Assembly: GCF_035918095.1 (NCBI RefSeq)
Contig: NZ_CP109137.1
Coordinates: 7,504,001 to 7,568,000, forward strand
Direction of reading: 5' to 3'
Length of the DNA: 64,000 nt
Source of the DNA: Streptomyces sp. NBC_01750
GTDB lineage: Bacteria; Actinomycetota; Actinomycetes; Streptomycetales; Streptomycetaceae
Positions 35,141 to 43,734 of the stretch are shown piece by piece (position 1 is the first letter of the stretch; the number at the start of each line of letters is the position of its first letter). Both the position numbers and the translations under genes were made by a program. The notes under the pieces were generated by a model. It worked only from the letters and a program-made list of their open reading frames with translations, was not told the DNA's origin and made no database searches.

Positions 35141-36417
35141 AGCTTCGCATCCGCACGCTCGTCCTCACCGTCACGGCCGCGGCGCTGACAGTGCCGCTGG
35201 TGACGGCGCCGGCCGAGGCGGCGCACACTCTGCCCCGTACCGGCTTCGAGACCAGCGATGGCGCGCGGTGGACCAGCCGGCCCGAGGAGCAGGAGTTTCT
35301 CGCCGCCGTCGACCGGGGGAGCGACCGGATGTCGGTCGACCGGATCGGGACGACGAAGCAGGGCCGTCCGCTCCAGCTCGTACGGATCGGCGCACGGCAC
35401 ACCCCGAACACGGTGCTGCTGATCTGCAGTCAGCACGGCGACGAGCCTTCCGGCCGCGACGCCTGTCTGAGCCGGATCCGCGATCTGGCGTACGCGAGAG
35501 ACAGCGAGACCCGGCACCTGCTGTCCCGGACCCGGATCCTCGTCGTCCCCACCGCCAACCCGGACGGACGGGCCGCGAACACCCGCGGCAACTCCGACGG
35601 CGTCGACATCAACCGCGACCACATCGCCCTGCGGACCGCCGAGGCGCGGGCGATGGCCGCCGTCATCCGTGACCAACGCCCGGACATCGTCTACGACTTG
35701 CACGAGTACGGCGCCACCCCGCCGTACTACGACAAGGATCTCTTCGACCTCTGGCCGCGCAATCTCAACACCGACGCCAGGGTCCACCAGGAGTCGCAGA
35801 CCCTCTCCGACCGTTACGTCCGCCCGGCCGCGCACGAAAGCGGCTTCAGTACCGGCACCTACGGCATCTGGACCGACCCGGTCACCGGCGATCCCATCAA
35901 GCAGACCGCCGGAGACGGTCAGGAGCGCATCCTGCGCAATGCCGCCGGCGTCAAGAACGCCGTAGGTCTCCTCGTCGAGAGCCGCGTCGATGCCATGACC
36001 GATGCGGAAAAGGCCGATCCCTCGCTCAACAACCGGCGCCGGGTGACCAGTCAACTCGACGCTCTGGGCGGGCTGTTCTCGTTCGCCGACCAACGGCGCG
36101 CCCGGATCGAGGCCGCGACCACCCGAGCCCGGCTGGTGGGGTTCAAGGACCGCGGGCCCGTCTATCTGGGTGGCGCCGACAATGATCCCGCGACGGCGGA
36201 GGAGACCCTGACGGATCCGCCCTGCGGCTACCGCCTCGATGCCGGGCAGTACGCGGAGGTGAAAGACGAACTGGCCCTGCACGGCGTCGCGTCACGGCCG
36301 GACGGGGACGGGGTATTCGTACCGCTGTGGCAGTCCCGGCGCCAACTGATCCCGCTGCTGCTCGACTCGCGTGCCACGTATCACCTCACATCGGGGCAGC
36401 TGGTCGACTCCTGCTGA
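35137..36417 (+). CDS. secreted M14-family zinc carboxypeptidase
   Basis: 426-aa exported metallocarboxypeptidase. Signal peptide ends near AEAA-HTL. The zinc ligands are in ICSQHGDEPSGRDACL (HxxE) and VYDLHEYG (His); the PTANPDGRAANTRGNSDGVDINRDH block is the M14 Arg/Asn substrate site. LLVESRVD carries the probable catalytic Glu. ATGA overlap with the S15 stop shows coupled translation, so dipeptidyl and carboxypeptidase steps are likely made together. Start ATG 35137. Confidence 0.92.
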   Translation: MKLRIRTLVLTVTAAALTVPLVTAPAEAAHTLPRTGFETSDGARWTSRPEEQEFLAAVDRGSDRMSVDRIGTTKQGRPLQLVRIGARHTPNTVLLICSQHGDEPSGRDACLSRIRDLAYARDSETRHLLSRTRILVVPTANPDGRAANTRGNSDGVDINRDHIALRTAEARAMAAVIRDQRPDIVYDLHEYGATPPYYDKDLFDLWPRNLNTDARVHQESQTLSDRYVRPAAHESGFSTGTYGIWTDPVTGDPIKQTAGDGQERILRNAAGVKNAVGLLVESRVDAMTDAEKADPSLNNRRRVTSQLDALGGLFSFADQRRARIEAATTRARLVGFKDRGPVYLGGADNDPATAEETLTDPPCGYRLDAGQYAEVKDELALHGVASRPDGDGVFVPLWQSRRQLIPLLLDSRATYHLTSGQLVDSC

Positions 36418-36529
36418 GCCCCTCCCGGCGGTGATCGCGGGCCATGAACAGTACGACGGGACTGCGAGATGCGCATCGGGCCCGGTGCGGCGGAGGTGAG
36501 CCGGCAGGAGGCAAGGTGTGTTGATCAGT

Positions 36530-36545
36530 CGGGTAAAGTTACCCG
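36530..36545. promoter_or_regulatory. palindrome before the small secreted protein gene
   Basis: CGGGTAA (36530-36536) and TTACCCG (36539-36545) are exact complements two bases apart, about 60 bp before the ATG at 36604. Looks like an operator; the binding protein is unknown. Confidence 0.5.
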
Positions 36546-36603
36546 CTGGTACTGACCAACCACCCCCTCAACGGGGGCGCACAACCTTGCACTTGGAGAA
36601 TGA

Positions 36604-36891
36604 ATGCGCCGTATCACCACACTCGCCGTGACCGCCGCGATGGCCGGCGGCCTGCTGTTCGCCGCCGCCCCCGCGCAGGCGGTCACCGCCTCCGCCAAGT
36701 CGGGCGCGGCGACCCGCGGTGTCGTCATCTGTGACTACAACAAGATGCGTGCCCAGGTCGCCGATCTCAGGCAGAAGGCCGCGCAGCTGGACCACCTGGG
36801 TGCCCACGCCGAGGCCAAGAAGGCCCGCGCGCAGGCCGACGCGCTCCAGCGCCGGATCCAGGCGTGCCTCGACGCCGAGAACAACGCGTAA
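36604..36891 (+). CDS. small secreted helical protein
   Basis: 95-aa exported protein. Signal peptide of about 28 residues (RRITTLAVTAAMAGGLLFAAAPAQA-V); the mature part has a lone Cys near the start (ICDYNK), a heptad-like charged helix rich in Ala/Lys/Gln (MRAQVADLRQKAAQL...AKKARAQADALQRRI) and a second Cys near the end (QACLDAE), allowing a disulfide-closed helical hairpin. No family recognised. Start ATG 36604 with GGAG upstream; a 17-bp terminator stem follows at once, so it is a single-gene transcript. Confidence 0.75.
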   Translation: MRRITTLAVTAAMAGGLLFAAAPAQAVTASAKSGAATRGVVICDYNKMRAQVADLRQKAAQLDHLGAHAEAKKARAQADALQRRIQACLDAENNA

Positions 36892-36905
36892 GTCTCTCGC
36901 GTTCC

Positions 36906-36945
36906 GGCGTCGCCCGCTCCGATACGCGTCGGGGCGGGCGACGCC
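36906..36945. terminator. 17-bp stem-loop terminator
   Basis: GGCGTCGCCCGCTCCGA (36906-36922) pairs with 36929-36945, one G-U pair, six-base loop. Lies between the small secreted protein gene and the pseudogene. Confidence 0.85.
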
Positions 36946-36954
36946 CGTTGGTTC

Positions 36955-37410
36955 TCAGGAGGCCAGTGCCGCGGCCGCCTCCGCGCGGCCCCGGGCGACC
37001 GTCACGCCCGCGCCGCCGTGACCGTGGTTGTGGACCAGCAGCCCGCCGCCCGGCAGCGGCTCCGCCTCCATCCGCGCCCCTGCCGCTCCGGCCGGGCGCC
37101 GACCCACCCGGGTGTCCGGGATCCGCGCATCCGCGATCTCGGGACGGAACAGCGCCCACGCGCGGCGATCTCCTCCGCGTCGTGGGATCGGGCGCGAGCC
37201 GCCAGTCGTCCTCGTCCGCCGTGCCGCCGAGGATCAGCCGCCCCGGCCGCGGAAAGAAGTACATCGTCCTTCGCGAGGTGTGGTCGGCCACTGTGCCGCG
37301 TCCCGTGTCACGCCCGTACGCGGCGTCCGCTCTCCGCCGGCACAACGGCCGTCGTCAGGCCGATGACCCCGCGCCCGCCACCATCACATCGCCGCGCACG
37401 GCGGGACCGC
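36955..37410 (-). pseudogene. decayed D-amino-acid oxidase (DAO family) remnant
   Basis: Fragments of a DAO-type FAD oxidoreductase appear in different minus-strand frames. The N-terminal FAD motif (DVMVAGA, then after a one-base loss VIGLTTAVVPAESGRRVRA and a stop) is followed directly by the late segment ADHTSRRTMYFFPRPGRLILGGTADEDDWRLAPDP. After further frame breaks come ALFRPEIADARIPDTRVGRRP and the C-terminal PGGGLLVHNHGHGGAGVTVARG. A functional member is about 310-330 aa; roughly the middle half is deleted and at least three frameshifts remain. No intact frame covers it. The 5' limit is approximate. Confidence 0.8.
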
Positions 37411-37465
37411 AGCCCAATACCGGCTGCTGTGCTCAGATCACCTCATAACTGGGGATACTCAGGAC

Positions 37466-38494
37466 ATGTCTGCCGAGTACGCGACCTTCGGGCTGGCGCC
37501 GGCGATGCGGGCCGGAGGAGTTCTCGCCGATGGTGGCCACCAAGTGCACCGGGACTTCACTGACTTCATCGTCGACGGGCGGCCCCTGCTGTTCCAGCTC
37601 TCCGACCTCGACGCCGTCTCGCCGCTGGCCTCGGACATACCGCCGGCGATCTTCACCGCCCACGTACGCGTGCTGCTGCTTCAGGCACCGGCGCCGCTGG
37701 AGGGAGGCCGCTGTGTGATCTACGGCTGTCCCGAGTGCGAAGGCATCGAATGCGGAGCGGTGACGGCCGTCATCGAGCGCGACGGGGACGACATCGTGTG
37801 GCGGGACTTCGCCTGGCAGACGGACGGGAGAGCGGACCTGGAGCTCAACGGCTACCACGGGATGGGGCCGTTCCGCTTCCGCGGCGATGAGTACCGGGCC
37901 GAGCTGGAACGCCTGCTGACGGACGTCGGGGACGCCGGGCCCGTGCGCCGCAGGGTGCTCCTGATCGGTGCGCGGGTGGCCCTGCTCGCGAAACTCGCCG
38001 CCGCGCTGAGGACCATCGGCATCGGCGCGGAGATCACGAGCGATGCCGCCGGCGTCCCCGCAGAGGAACTGCGCACCTATGGCGCGGTCGCTTTCGGGCG
38101 CGCCATCGACGAGCGGGAACGCGCGGAGGTGCGTACGGCGTTCGAGCGGGCGCAGGTGCGGGTCGCGTACGTGGACGGGCTCGCCCCGATCATTCCGCTG
38201 CTGGTCGCGCAGATCGAACACGCTCTGGACCGGGGTCCGTCGGTGTGCCGCAGACTGACCCGGCTGACGGTGTCGGACGGCGCGGCGGACGTGGAGGTGA
38301 CCTCGACATGCCGGGTGCGGCTGGTGGCGTACCGCCTGGACCGGCTCCACCGCACGCATACACGGGAGCTGTTCCACGGGATGCTGGAGCCGGGCAAGCA
38401 GCGAATTCCGGTGGACGCGCGGGCGGTGAAGGGGCAATCCTTCCTTGTGGCACGCACCACGGGGAGCGTGCTTGTCGCACCGATGGTGCACTGA
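37466..38494 (+). CDS. conserved hypothetical protein with CPEC motif
   Basis: 342-aa cytoplasmic protein, no signal or membrane segment. An N-terminal part (about 1-150) contains IYGCPECEGIECGAVTAVIERDGDDIVWRDF, where CPEC-x4-C could bind a metal. The C-terminal part (about 160-342) has alternating hydrophobic strands (RRRVLLIGARVALLAKLAAALR, TYGAVAFGRAI) that look like a Rossmann-type or receiver-like fold. Codon usage is normal for the window, so the gene is real. Sometimes such proteins are labelled oxidoreductase; I see no motif proving that. It sits next to the DAO remnant but in opposite orientation. Confidence 0.7.
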   Translation: MSAEYATFGLAPAMRAGGVLADGGHQVHRDFTDFIVDGRPLLFQLSDLDAVSPLASDIPPAIFTAHVRVLLLQAPAPLEGGRCVIYGCPECEGIECGAVTAVIERDGDDIVWRDFAWQTDGRADLELNGYHGMGPFRFRGDEYRAELERLLTDVGDAGPVRRRVLLIGARVALLAKLAAALRTIGIGAEITSDAAGVPAEELRTYGAVAFGRAIDERERAEVRTAFERAQVRVAYVDGLAPIIPLLVAQIEHALDRGPSVCRRLTRLTVSDGAADVEVTSTCRVRLVAYRLDRLHRTHTRELFHGMLEPGKQRIPVDARAVKGQSFLVARTTGSVLVAPMVH

Positions 38495-38654
38495 CGACGA
38501 TGGCCCGGGCGAGCCGCGAATCGCCACGCACGATGTACCGACTGAACCGAAGGCCCACCGACTTTTCCGGGGCGAGGCCCTCGCACCGGACTCCTTCCGT
38601 CGACCGGGGTGAGCGCGGACCCGGCCAGGGGTGGCAACCAGAGCCGTGGAGGCG

Positions 38655-39185
38655 ATGAGCGGCCGCGGCGGACCCTCCATCCGCACCCGTACCCGCGAGG
38701 AACTGCGCCGCACCCGTCGTCCCCGCGCCCACTCCTGCTGGGATCACCTCTACGCCGCCCCTCTCTGGCCGCTGCACGGGGCCAATCTCGGCACCCTCGC
38801 CCGTACCTGTGACGCCGTCGGTGCCTGTCTCACCGTGCCGCGTTTCCCGTGGGTGCCCGAGGCCCTGGCCCGCGGCAACACCCTGCGCAAACCGCTCTGC
38901 GTGCACTGGACCGGCGACCCGCTGGGCTGGCTCGCCCGGCAGCGTGAGCGGGGCGTGCGGATCATCGGGGTGGAGCTCGCGGACGAAGCCGTACGACTCG
39001 GTGACCTGCCCGCCGCCCGGCAGCCCACCGTCATGGTCGTGGGCCACGAACAGAGAGGCATCCCGCCCGAGGCGCTCGATCTGCTCGACGAATGCGTCGA
39101 GATCCCCATGGTCGGCACCGGCGCCAGCCTCAATGTCGCGGTCGCGGGATCCCTTGCCCTGTACCGGCTGGCGGGCCTCCTGTGA
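38655..39185 (+). CDS. SpoU/TrmH-family RNA 2'-O-methyltransferase
   Basis: 176-aa SPOUT methyltransferase. Motif 1 is HGANLGTLARTCDAVG (Asn and Arg of the active site), motif 2 VMVVGHEQRGIP, motif 3 IPMVGTGASLNVAVAGSLALYRL. The trefoil-knot SAM site is complete. It would methylate a ribose 2'-OH of a tRNA or rRNA; the exact target is unknown. ATG 38655 is taken as start although GGAGG lies only two bases upstream; GTG 38631 is the alternative. Coupled in direction with the ABC-F gene 26 bp downstream, so both may act on translation. Confidence 0.88.
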   Translation: MSGRGGPSIRTRTREELRRTRRPRAHSCWDHLYAAPLWPLHGANLGTLARTCDAVGACLTVPRFPWVPEALARGNTLRKPLCVHWTGDPLGWLARQRERGVRIIGVELADEAVRLGDLPAARQPTVMVVGHEQRGIPPEALDLLDECVEIPMVGTGASLNVAVAGSLALYRLAGLL

Positions 39186-39211
39186 AGGGCCCCGTTAGGA
39201 TCACCCATCTG

Positions 39212-40849
39212 ATGACTGCAACCCTCGTCGCCAAGGATCTCGCCGCAGGACACGGTGACCGCTCGCTCTTCTCCGGGCTCGACCTCGTCGTCGCGCCCGG
39301 CGATGTGATCGGCCTCGTCGGTGTCAACGGCGCCGGCAAATCGACCCTGCTCCGTCTGCTCGCCGGACTCGACCGTCCGGAGCGGGGCGAGCTGAAGCTC
39401 TCCCCGCCCACCGCCGCGGTGGGCCATCTGCCGCAGGAGCCCGAGCGGCGGGCGGAGGAGACCGTACGGGACTTCCTCGCCCGCCGTACCGGCGTCGCCG
39501 CGGCCCAGATCGCCATGGACGATTCGACCCAGGCGCTCGTCGACGGCGCGCCCGGCGCCGACGACGCGTACTCGACCAGCCTGGAGCGCTGGCTGGACCT
39601 CGGTGGCGCGGACCTCGACGAGCGGGCCGAGGAGGTCGCCGCCTCGCTCGGTCTGACCGTCGGGCTCGACCAGCCGATGACCGGCCTCTCCGGCGGCCAG
39701 GCTGCCCGCGCCGGTCTCGCCTCGCTTCTTCTGTCGCGTTACGACGTCTTCCTGCTCGACGAGCCGACCAACGACCTCGACCTGGACGGTCTCGATCGCC
39801 TGGAAACCTTTGTCAAGGGCCTGCGCGCCGGCACCGTGGTCGTCAGCCACGACCGCGAGTTCCTCACCCGCACCGTCACCAAGGTCCTGGAACTCGATCT
39901 CGCGCAGCAGCGGATCACCCTGTACGGCGGCGGATACGCGGCATACCTGGAGGAGCGGGAGACCGCCCGCAGGCATGCCCGCGAGGACTTCGAGGAGTAC
40001 GCCGACAAGAAGGCGGCGCTCGAGGGCAGGGCGCAGATGCAGCGGTCCTGGATGGACAAAGGGGTCAAGAACGCCCGCCGCAAGGCCACCGACAGCGACA
40101 AGCTCGGCCGCAAGTTCCGCAGCGAGGCCAGCGAGAAGCAGGCCTCGAAGGCCCGCCAGACGCAGCGCATGATCGAACGCCTGGACACGGTGGACGAGCC
40201 CCGCAAAGAGTGGGAACTCCGTATGGAGATCGCGTCGGCCCCCCGATCGGGATCGGTCGTCGCGACGCTGCGCGGCGCGGAGGTCCGCCGCGGCGACTTC
40301 AGCTTCGGCCCGGCCGACCTCCAGATCGACTGGGCGGACCGGGTCGCCATCACCGGAGCCAACGGCGCGGGCAAGTCCACACTGCTCGCCGCTCTGCTGG
40401 GCCGCCTCACCCTCGACGCGGGCCACGCATCGCTCGGCTCGGGCGTCGTGGTCGGCGAGGTCGACCAGGTCCGTGGCCTCTTCTACGGCACCGAGACCCT
40501 GCTCGACGCCTTCTGCGCGGCCGTCCCGGAGACCGAACCGGCCGAAGTCCGCACCCTGCTGGCCAAGTTCGGCCTCAAGGCGGAGCACGTGATGCGCCCG
40601 GCGACCACGCTCTCCCCGGGCGAGCGCACCCGCGCCGCGCTGGCGCTGCTCCAGGGCCGCGGCGTCAATCTCCTCGTACTCGACGAGCCGACCAACCACC
40701 TCGACCTGCCGGCGATCGAGCAGCTGGAGTCCGCGCTCGACTCGTACACCGGCACACTGCTGCTGGTCACGCACGATCGCCGGATGCTCGATGCGGTCCA
40801 CACCACGCGCCGTATCGAGGTGTCCGGAGGAAAGATCACGGAGCACTGA
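39212..40849 (+). CDS. ABC-F family ATPase (translation factor type)
   Basis: 545-aa tandem-cassette ABC-F protein. Cassette one: GVNGAGKST, LSGGQAARAGLAS, FLLDEPTNDLDL. The interdomain linker (about 240-330) contains the long Lys/Arg-rich helix pair (KKAALEGRAQMQRSWMDKG..., KFRSEASEKQASKARQTQR) that reaches the ribosome. Cassette two: GANGAGKST, LSPGERTRAALALL, LLVLDEPTNHLDLPA. No membrane segments. It is quite different from the ABC-F near 2-3 kb, with a short leader rather than a regulated one, so a housekeeping role is more likely. Start ATG 39212 follows the methyltransferase stop by 26 bp. Confidence 0.92.
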   Translation: MTATLVAKDLAAGHGDRSLFSGLDLVVAPGDVIGLVGVNGAGKSTLLRLLAGLDRPERGELKLSPPTAAVGHLPQEPERRAEETVRDFLARRTGVAAAQIAMDDSTQALVDGAPGADDAYSTSLERWLDLGGADLDERAEEVAASLGLTVGLDQPMTGLSGGQAARAGLASLLLSRYDVFLLDEPTNDLDLDGLDRLETFVKGLRAGTVVVSHDREFLTRTVTKVLELDLAQQRITLYGGGYAAYLEERETARRHAREDFEEYADKKAALEGRAQMQRSWMDKGVKNARRKATDSDKLGRKFRSEASEKQASKARQTQRMIERLDTVDEPRKEWELRMEIASAPRSGSVVATLRGAEVRRGDFSFGPADLQIDWADRVAITGANGAGKSTLLAALLGRLTLDAGHASLGSGVVVGEVDQVRGLFYGTETLLDAFCAAVPETEPAEVRTLLAKFGLKAEHVMRPATTLSPGERTRAALALLQGRGVNLLVLDEPTNHLDLPAIEQLESALDSYTGTLLLVTHDRRMLDAVHTTRRIEVSGGKITEH

Positions 40850-40996
40850 GCGCGGCCTTTCCGGCATTCCTGGACCTGGACGGGAAAGAAGCCGCTGAAG
40901 CTGCTCGGCGTGGGCGTGGGCATAGGCGGGGGCGCGGGCGTGGACGTGGGTTTCCACGGCTCGCCGGAAAGCTGAGCGACGCAGGACGACGCAAAA

Positions 40997-41026
40997 GGGT
41001 CCCGCCACCGGACGGTGGCGGGACCC
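40997..41026. terminator. 13-bp stem-loop terminator
   Basis: GGGTCCCGCCACC (40997-41009) and its exact complement (41014-41026) with a GGAC loop, preceded by AAAA and followed by the stop codon of the convergent tex gene. It probably terminates both genes. Confidence 0.88.
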
Positions 41027-41036
41027 GAGTACGCGG

Positions 41037-43436
41037 TCAGCCGCGCCGCTTGGGATCCGCAAGGCCTGCGCGCCGCAGCGCGTCCGCCATCGCGCTGTTC
41101 GCCGGCGCCGGGGCCTGGCGGTCGCCGCCACGGTCCCCGCCGCGGCCGCCCTGGCCGCCCTGCCCGCCCTGCTGACGGCGCTGCTGCGGCGGACGGCCGC
41201 CCCGCTCACCCCGCTCACGCTGCTTCGGGCCACCGCCCGCCTTCGGCGTGGCCTCGTCCTCCAGCCGCAGTGTCAGGGCGATCCGCTTGCGTGGGATGTC
41301 GACGTCGATGACCTTCACCTTCACCACGTCGCCCGGCTTCACCACATCCCGCGGGTCCTTGACGAAGGTCTTGGACATCGCCGACACATGGACCAGACCG
41401 TCCTGGTGGACACCGACGTCCACGAACGCGCCGAACGCAGCGACATTGGTCACCACGCCCTCCAGAACCATCCCCGGCGCAAGGTCGCCGAGCTTCTCCA
41501 CGCCCTCCTTGAAGGTGGCGGTCTTGAACGCAGGCCGCGGGTCGCGCCCCGGCTTCTCCAGCTCCCGCAGGATGTCCGTCACCGTAGGCAGACCGAACGT
41601 CTCGTCCACGAACTCCACCGGCTTCAGCGAGCGCAGCACCGGTGCGTTGCCGATCAGCGAGGCCACCTCGTCACCCACGGCCTTCACCATCCGCCGCACC
41701 ACCGGATATGCCTCCGGGTGCACGCTGGAGGCGTCCAGCGGGTCGTCCCCGCCCCGGATCCGCAGGAAGCCCGCGCACTGCTCGTACGCTTTCGGGCCGA
41801 GCCGCGCCACCTCCTTGAGCGCCTTGCGCGAACGGAACGGACCGTTGGAGTCACGGTGCGCGACGATGTTCTCGGCGAGGCCGGTGCCGATGCCCGACAC
41901 CCGTGAGAGCAGCGGTGCGGACGCGGTGTTGACGTCGACGCCGACGCCGTTCACACAGTCCTCCACGACCGCGTCCAGCGAGCGGGAGAGCTTCACCTCG
42001 GACAGATCGTGCTGGTACTGGCCGACACCGATCGACTTGGGGTCGATCTTCACCAGCTCCGCGAGCGGGTCCTGGAGACGGCGCGCGATGGAGACGGCTC
42101 CGCGCAGCGACACATCCATGTCGGGCAGTTCCTGCGAGGCGAACGCGGACGCGGAGTACACCGAAGCGCCGGCCTCCGAGACCATCACCTTGGTGAGGCC
42201 CAACTCCGGGTGCTTGGCGCACAGTTCACCGGCGAGCTTGTCGGTCTCCCGGGACGCCGTGCCGTTGCCGATCGCGATCAGATCGACCGCGTGCTCCTTG
42301 GCCAGACGCGCCAGTTTCGCCAGCGACTCCTCCCACCTGTTCGCCGGGACGTGCGGGTGGATGACGTCCGTCGCGACGACCTTGCCCGTCGCGTCGACGA
42401 CGGCGACCTTCACACCCGTACGGAAACCGGGGTCGAGTCCGAGCGTCGCCCGCGTACCCGCCGGCGCGGCCAGCAGCAGATCCCGCAGGTTCGCCGCGAA
42501 GACCCGTACCGCCTCGTCCTCGGCGGCCGTACGCAGCCGCAGCCGCAAGTCGATCCCCAGATGGACCAGGATCCGGGTTCGCCAGGCCCAGCGCACCGTG
42601 TCCAGAAGCCACTTGTCGCCGGGCCGCCCCCTGTCGGCGACGTCGAAGCGCCGGGCGACCATGCCCTCGTACGCCGAAGGGCCCGGCTGCTCGGACGGCT
42701 CCTCCGGCTCCAGCACCAGGTCGAGGATTTCCTCCTTCTCGCCACGGAGCATGGCGAGCACCCGGTGCGAGGGCAGCTTGGTGAAGGGCTCCGCGAAGTC
42801 GAAGTAGTCGGCGAACTTGGCGCCCGGCCCCTCTTTGGCGTCGCCCTTGCCCTCGCGTACCTTCGCCGCGAGCCGGCCCCGCGTCCACATCCGTTCGCGC
42901 AGCTCGCCGATCAGGTCGGCGTCCTCGGAGAAACGCTCGGTCAGAATCGCCCGTGCGCCGTCCAGCGCCGCGGCGGCGTCCGCCACACCCTTGTCCGCGT
43001 CCACGAAGGCCGCCGCGGCCGCGAGCGGCTCCACCGACGGGTCGCCGAGCAGGCCATCGGCGAGCGGCTCGAGACCGGCCTCGCGCGCGATCTGCGCCTT
43101 CGTCCGCCGCTTCGGCTTGAACGGCAGGTAGATGTCCTCAAGACGCGCCTTGGTGTCGGCGCCCCGGATCTGCGCCTCGAGCGCCTCGTCCAGTTTGCCC
43201 TGCTCGCGTACGGACTCCAGGATCGCGGTCCGCCGCTCCTCCAGCTCCCGCAGATACCGCAGCCGCTCCTCGAGCGTGCGCAGCTGCGCATCGTCGAGCA
43301 TCTCGGTCGCTTCCTTGCGGTAGCGCGCGATGAACGGCACGGTCGACCCGCCGTCGAGCAGCTCGACGGCCGCCTTCACCTGCCGCTCGCGTACGCCGAG
43401 CTCCTCGGCGATCCTGCCTTCGATGGACGTCGTCAC
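41037..43436 (-). CDS. tex: Tex-type RNA-binding transcription accessory protein
   Basis: 799-aa Tex/YhgF protein. Tex N-terminal helical domain (SIEGRIAEELGVRERQVKAAVELLDGGSTVPFIARYRKEAT), a YqgF/RNase H-like domain (LGLDPGFRTGVKVAVVDATGKV), helix-hairpin-helix repeats (LLSRVSGIGTGLAENIVAHRDSNGPF) and a C-terminal S1 RNA-binding domain (GMVLEGVVTNVAAFGAFVDVGVHQDGLVH). The last 80 residues are a Gly/Arg/Gln-rich tail, not found in Gram-negative Tex, that could aid RNA contact. Start GTG 43436. Binds nucleic acid and affects transcription and stress tolerance in other bacteria. Confidence 0.95.
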   Translation of the reverse strand: MTTSIEGRIAEELGVRERQVKAAVELLDGGSTVPFIARYRKEATEMLDDAQLRTLEERLRYLRELEERRTAILESVREQGKLDEALEAQIRGADTKARLEDIYLPFKPKRRTKAQIAREAGLEPLADGLLGDPSVEPLAAAAAFVDADKGVADAAAALDGARAILTERFSEDADLIGELRERMWTRGRLAAKVREGKGDAKEGPGAKFADYFDFAEPFTKLPSHRVLAMLRGEKEEILDLVLEPEEPSEQPGPSAYEGMVARRFDVADRGRPGDKWLLDTVRWAWRTRILVHLGIDLRLRLRTAAEDEAVRVFAANLRDLLLAAPAGTRATLGLDPGFRTGVKVAVVDATGKVVATDVIHPHVPANRWEESLAKLARLAKEHAVDLIAIGNGTASRETDKLAGELCAKHPELGLTKVMVSEAGASVYSASAFASQELPDMDVSLRGAVSIARRLQDPLAELVKIDPKSIGVGQYQHDLSEVKLSRSLDAVVEDCVNGVGVDVNTASAPLLSRVSGIGTGLAENIVAHRDSNGPFRSRKALKEVARLGPKAYEQCAGFLRIRGGDDPLDASSVHPEAYPVVRRMVKAVGDEVASLIGNAPVLRSLKPVEFVDETFGLPTVTDILRELEKPGRDPRPAFKTATFKEGVEKLGDLAPGMVLEGVVTNVAAFGAFVDVGVHQDGLVHVSAMSKTFVKDPRDVVKPGDVVKVKVIDVDIPRKRIALTLRLEDEATPKAGGGPKQRERGERGGRPPQQRRQQGGQGGQGGRGGDRGGDRQAPAPANSAMADALRRAGLADPKRRG

Positions 43437-43518
43437 GGTTCCCCGACTCGCCTTCTCATGCTGGCTGTGCTGGAAAGTGCATTGTGCCGGGTGGCCGGGC
43501 GCCGTGTCGCCCGTAGCC

Positions 43519-43653
43519 TCAGCCGTGGCGCGTCCGGCCGCCGCCATGTGAGGCTCCGCCGAAGAGCCGGGCCAGTGCCCGGAAGGGCAGAGTGACCACG
43601 GTGGCGATCGCCGAGCCGATCTGCCGGAGTACATCTGCGATGGCGCTGAACAA
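43519..43653 (-). CDS. LPFR-motif small protein
   Basis: 44-aa protein with an amphipathic or hydrophobic stretch and the segment TLPFRALARLFGGAS, the mark of the LPFR-motif small proteins widespread in Streptomyces. Start is TTG 43653 with a strong GGAGG five bases upstream; too short and with a non-ATG start, so easy to miss. The single hydrophobic run (about 4-34) with Arg residues suggests membrane association. Function unknown. It lies between tex and the SCO6745-type gene, all on the minus strand. Confidence 0.82.
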   Translation of the reverse strand: MFSAIADVLRQIGSAIATVVTLPFRALARLFGGASHGGGRTRHG

Positions 43654-43734
43654 GGGAACCTCCGAAGACGGGTGTCTGTCACCGCTCGGGTACCCCGCGG
43701 GACCTCGGTAAACGTCAGCCCTCCTCGGTGATCG

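Noticed and set aside
38750..41233. Minus-strand frame of 827 codons opposite the methyltransferase and ABC-F genes
   Set aside because: Shadow of the second ABC-F gene; its repeated His-Ala near 40.9 kb comes from a GC-rich intergenic stretch.
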